Source: Podospora comata
Taxonomy: Eukaryota > Ascomycota > Sordariomycetes > Sordariales > Podosporaceae
Direction: 5' to 3'
DNA: 64,000 bases
NCBI GenBank assembly: GCA_017354895.1
Contig: CP071497.1
Location: 1,922,001 to 1,986,000 of the forward strand
The position numbers and the translations under genes are program-made. Each line of letters starts with the position of its first letter. Positions within the stretch are counted from its first letter, which is position 1. Below are positions 60,256-64,000 of the stretch, in pieces. The notes under the pieces are model-generated. The model had not been told where the DNA came from. It did no database searches and was given only the letters and a program-made list of their open reading frames with translations.

Positions 60256-60688
60256 TATAACGGTTTAGGAAAAGTAGGACCATTAGGACTAGTAAAACTA
60301 GAGCGGGCGAATAAGCAGGGCTTATAAGGTAGAAAATAATACGGGCTAAGAGATTCAGAATTTAGGAAAGAGATAAGTAAAGTTATAAATGCAAAGCTAG
60401 ATCTAAAGATCTAAAGTTTAGAAGCTAGATCTAAGAGATCTAGGGAATAAAGGATAAATCCAGGTACGGAGGTATTTGGAGCCCTAGAACTATATATTAT
60501 GGAAAAACTGACTGGTATAGATAGACAGTTCCGTAGTATGTAATATTAGTTGTAATTGTTAGTATGTAAACTGTTATAATTAAAATAAACAATTTATTAT
60601 ATACTATTGAACTATACTGGATCAGAGCTACTTAGAAGTGCCATTAACCAGTATCCTTTTCAGAGGTTTTAGGTAGGGGTTCGTCACA
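60256..60688 (+). repeat. 3' LTR of F3
   Basis: 433 bp, mutated start TATAACGG, end GGTTCGTCACA. Longer than the 5' LTR because of repeated CTAGATCTAA words (60,405-60,445) and an extra block around TTTGGAGCCCTAGAAC (60,475-60,505). Confidence 0.78.
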
Positions 60689-63421
60689 AGTAGGCTCTTC
60701 TGGTTTACATTTCTCTTTAAACTCTTTTAGTTTATTTCACTCCTGGGCCTTATTTAATATAAATGTTATGGAATAAAGTCCATTTACTTTTATGAGATTT
60801 CTATAGTTCAGTATTTTTACTTTAATTCATATATTATAAACAATATGATATTTATTAGTAATGCCTACAGGCGCTGAATTTTAGGTAGTTCCGGAGCCTT
60901 TATTCCTTCGGCTAATCAAGTATTTCTTTTTACATATATTAGTGTTACTAGGTTTAGGTCCTTATTTCACTATTAATAATTTATGGTTTTTTAATAATGT
61001 ATGTTTACTTAATGTTTCTTTAATTACTTTGTTTAAATCATACACAAATTACTGTTCGCCTCTTTATTATTACCTTAAGTCCTTAACAAACTTTTCTTTA
61101 GTTATAAAATAGATTTAAATAACTGAAATTGTTTTAAGATTTTACCTTTATAATATCATTATAGATAAAGTAATTACTTATTCACAAAAAATCGTTTTAT
61201 TTTATTACTTCGTTTGGTGTACGTATTTTCTGGTTATCTTCGTTATGTTTCTTTATGTATTCAATTATACTTATCAACAGGTCTTTAAATAATTAGATAC
61301 TAGATATTTTTGGTAATAATTATTAATAAATATAAAGTAAATCCATTATAATGATTGATTAATCAATCAACATACAGTTGGTGATTATTATGAAATGTTC
61401 CTGTTAAACATTCAAAATACTATCGATAAATTATTTCGGTAACCTCTATACTACCTTTTATAATTTTTCGCTTTATTTATACAACAATTATTATTTTCTA
61501 TTCATTAACTATTACATTTTATTAGGTACCCATTAGTTTACAATCATTTATAGGTATTTCTATCCTTAGGTAAGATCATCGTTTCTTCAACATATCAAAG
61601 TGTCTTTATTTTTATATTTGGCAATATTTATAACGATTGATAATTATTTGGTTTTATTTTCTATTATTACTACTTTTGTAGTTGTGTCAGTTGATTTCTT
61701 AATTATATATCATGTTTATTTTTTACTATGGATAATATTTAGTAACTATGTATTTTTTTCAATCCCTAGATTAATACAGTTTAGAATGTATTAAATATTC
61801 TAGCTAATATCTTTTTTAGTAAAACCGATACCTAAAGCGAGTATTTCTTTACCTTCGTTATAATAGAAGTACTTTAAATACTGGTAATAAATATTATTAA
61901 AAGTTTTAAATAGTACGCGAAGCGGTGAAATAGTATTATCTTTAATAGTAAAAGGCTTAAAGAGATAGAAATATGTTTTTCGATCCAATACTCCTAAGCG
62001 GTAGAGCGTTTTTAACAGGTATTTTTAATATTTTTAGGTTTACTAAACTTAATGTTAAAGAAAGTAAAATTTTAAAAATCCTTTATAGTTTTAAAAGAAA
62101 TGGTATATAATTAGAGGGTTATTAAAGCTGAAATAACTCATTCAATAGGATTACGGGTCTTTATTAAAAAAATTTCCTATAGGAATTCAAATATAGGATA
62201 CCGAAAATAAGTAATATTATATTTATTTTGATAAATAAAAGCCCTAAAACAGCTATACTATAATAACTTTTATTTATAAATAAATGCAAATGATAACTAA
62301 TGTCAATATTACCCTAAATTGGAATATTGACTTTTTAAAGTTCCATTATAAAAGTATTAAATTTAATATTATATTTTATAACTTTTCTTCATTTATTAAA
62401 TTCAATAGCGTAATAGGCCCTATAAAGTTTGGTCTATAGAGTAGTTCAAGTAAAGGTATATTAAGTTTATAGACGTTCGAAATTAATTCTAAAGTATTAT
62501 TCGGCTTCGATAATAAAAAATAGGCTAACCTTAAAGGTATTCTGAAAATTTAGAACACAAAAGGCTTTTACGCTATCGCTTGAACTTTAAATAATGATTT
62601 TAAACTTATCGATAAAGTTAAAAAAAAACTTAAAACTTTTATTTAAATAGTAATACGTTAAAGTTAAACGTATTAATTTTTAAGGCCTTTAAACTTTTAA
62701 TTTTTAATCAGGTTAATTATTTATTTATTTATTGAACTTTTTTACTGAAAGCTTACTATAAACTATTCAACAAAGTATATTTATAAAACTTAAAACATTA
62801 ATCATTAAAGTTATAGTATATGTAATGCAAGAAGGGGTTCCTGCGGGCCTCATGGTAATAATAAAGGAAGTAACTAGAGAGTTCATTTGGGTATCGAATA
62901 TATTCATTCGGTAACCGAGTTATTTATATTAAATGCTAAAACTCTTAAATTAATTGCTTATTAACATAAATTTAACTTCGAAATTATCCTTTGAAAAGGT
63001 TATGAGGGTGTTTTAGTAGGCCTATAATTATTATATAGTAAAGGTAGTTCCCGACGACCTAAGGAGAGGAGGGAGGTTTTATAATGCTTTGTTTTTTATT
63101 ATAGAAATCGAAGGTTTGGAGAGGAAAAATAATACTGGAAAGAGTACTAAATGTCTATTTTTTAGGTCTTGAGTTGTTTACAAAAATAGGGATTATAGAA
63201 TATAACCTTTTATAAACGCTATAAAATAAAGGAACTCGCCCAAGTAATTAAAGTCCGGGCTTATAACCTATTAAAATACATACTATCAAAGCCTGTAAAA
63301 TATAAGCTCGAATGATTATCAGCGTAGTATACTAAGGGCGAAGAAAACGATAACTGTAGTATTCGATAATTACCAGGTACTGAAGGAAGGTAGAATTTAG
63401 AGACGGCGCTCTATAATATAT
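60689..63421. other. AT-rich decayed sequence, family unclear
   Basis: No gene. The sequence is AT-rich, with less strict CpA loss than F1. Parts may be reverse-strand retroelement coding DNA (for example near 61,580) and parts forward, but I could not anchor them. A less mutated patch lies around 62,828-62,860. Confidence 0.35.
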
Positions 63422-63592
63422 TGTTAACGTGTGGGTACTACTAAGTGCCCTATTTACTGCCCTACAGATTGGTATTACAGTGGGCAGTACTGCTATAAGC
63501 AGTAACGGAATTTCCCGGCTTGGATCCCTCTAGAATGTTCCTTACAAGGGACCCTTGCCTAGGCTTACAGGGCTACTGTGGCCTAAGGCTTA
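63422..63592 (+). repeat. second copy of LTR X (5' part), cut by a Tc1/mariner element
   Basis: About 170 bp almost identical to 36,252-36,425: TGTTAACGTGTGGGTACTACT...GGGCAGTACTGCTATAAGC...GGCCTAAGGCTTA. The match stops at TTA where the Tc1 element begins, while the other copy reads on. Hardly mutated. Confidence 0.85.
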
Positions 63593-64000
63593 CTACGTAT
63601 GATGGGTAATAAAAATCTCCATGCGAGGTACCCACGCTAACCGAAGGCATAGTATCCACACCCTCACACAGTAAATACACCAAATAGCTAGCTAATACTT
63701 TGTATGCATACCCTTCGCTGCAATCACTGCTTTGCACCGATCTGGCATCGAGGCCAACAGCTCCTTCAAGAAATCGTCCGGTAGTGCCTCCCAAGCGTCA
63801 TTAACATACTAGCGTAACTTATCGTACGAAAGCTTTTCTTTAAGGTTATACCGGTCTTCGATCCAGTCCTTTATCTAATTCCAACAAAACTCAATGGGGT
63901 TCAAGTCTAGTGAAAATAGTAGCCACTCTATCAAAGTAATACCTCGCTCGCGGAGATCTTCCTTAGTCTCTATAGCTACATACCCTAGAGTACTATCTTA
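63593..64000 (-). mobile_element. Tc1/mariner DNA transposon, 3' end, runs off the window
   Basis: It begins CTACGTATGATGGG after a TA (63,591-63,592) inside LTR X. It includes about 100 bp of 3' untranslated end and then the C-terminal part of a transposase. The other end lies beyond 64,000. Confidence 0.8.
63692..64000 (-). pseudogene. Tc1/mariner transposase, C-terminal part
   Basis: Minus-strand translation gives KEDLRERGITLIEWL, LDLNPIEFCWN (third catalytic Asp of the DDE/D triad in the SPDLNPIE motif), IKDWIEDRYNLKEKLSYD, AWEALPDDFLKELLASMPDR and CKAVIAAKGMHTKY before the stop at 63,692-63,694. This is the typical tail of fungal Tc1-like transposases. Two in-frame stops stand where Gln codons are expected (after FCWN and after KLR), which fits C-to-T change by RIP. 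Partial and dead. Confidence 0.85.

Larger units (their letters stand above)
49723..60688 (+). mobile_element. F3: full-length Ty3/Gypsy element, forward, broken, carrying two pogo transposons
   Basis: 5' LTR 49,723-50,092; gag 50,110-50,539 and 52,360-52,830 (zinc-knuckle region about 52,750); pol through reverse transcriptase (55,000-55,300), RNase H (55,680-56,100) and integrase (56,450-57,300) up to 57,554; 3' region 59,373-60,255 with one tRNA-like sequence; 3' LTR 60,256-60,688. The ends are flanked by ATTAG and AGTAG, an imperfect duplication. Removing the two pogo elements (1,820 and 1,818 bp) leaves about 7.33 kb, the length of F1. Very many breaks; its LTRs differ from each other more than those of F1, so it is probably older than F1. 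Confidence 0.82.

Noticed and set aside
61570-61620. Reverse-strand YVDD-like reverse transcriptase motif
   Set aside because: A single short, altered match without the neighbouring family motifs; too weak to name a Copia element.
1-64000. CRISPR arrays, rRNA genes, bacterial-type operons
   Set aside because: None seen; the window is fungal nuclear DNA.

Overview
The window looks like a piece of a filamentous ascomycete chromosome (Pezizomycotina, most likely Sordariomycetes). The evidence is short (about 60-95 nt) GT-AG introns with CTRAC-type branch sites, fungal-type orthologues throughout, and a right-hand part made of transposon remains in which CpA/TpG has been almost wholly turned into TpA. 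That is the mark of repeat-induced point mutation (RIP).

The window falls into two parts with a sharp edge near 20.25 kb. Positions 1-20,202 are ordinary gene-rich DNA with nine supported genes: a MEMO1-like protein (-), a small Cys-rich protein (-), DNA polymerase kappa (+), a Trk-type potassium transporter (-), a secreted/ER FKBP prolyl isomerase ending HNEL (-), a small Ser-rich protein (+), an RPEL-repeat protein (-), an RTC5-type TLDc protein (+), the HIG1-domain respiratory supercomplex factor RCF1 (-) and threonine dehydratase ILV1 (+). I resolved exon-intron structures for all of them. They are housekeeping genes with no evident shared pathway; RCF1/ILV1 and RPEL/RTC5 are divergent pairs.

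From 20.25 to 64 kb no intact gene is visible. This part is a stack of mutated transposons. The main family is a chromodomain-bearing Ty3/Gypsy element with LTRs of about 370-430 bp. A reverse-strand copy (R1, 21.8-37.8 kb) is split twice. One split holds a solo LTR (target duplication AAATA), which itself holds a full-length forward copy (F1, 28,273-35,609, duplication CTAAG). The other holds a solo LTR of a second family (X, 36,252-37,296, duplication TTTAC/TTTAT), which itself holds another solo LTR (duplication ACCTT). Further partial copies lie at 40.6-42.8 kb (reverse) and 43.7-46.9 kb (forward). A second full-length forward copy (F3, 49,723-60,688) carries two pogo-type DNA transposons of 1.82 kb. 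A Tc1/mariner end lies in a second copy of LTR X at the right edge.

The most unusual signal is a tandem pair of tRNA-like sequences on the antisense strand, between the pol end and the 3' LTR of the Gypsy family. They are seen in both R1 and F1, and single copies are seen in two other copies. Other points are LTRs that keep one R/U5 but carry at least four unrelated U3 segments, pogo copies mutated only in their middle, a 370-bp-arm inverted repeat at the gene/transposon border, and a GC-AG intron in RTC5.
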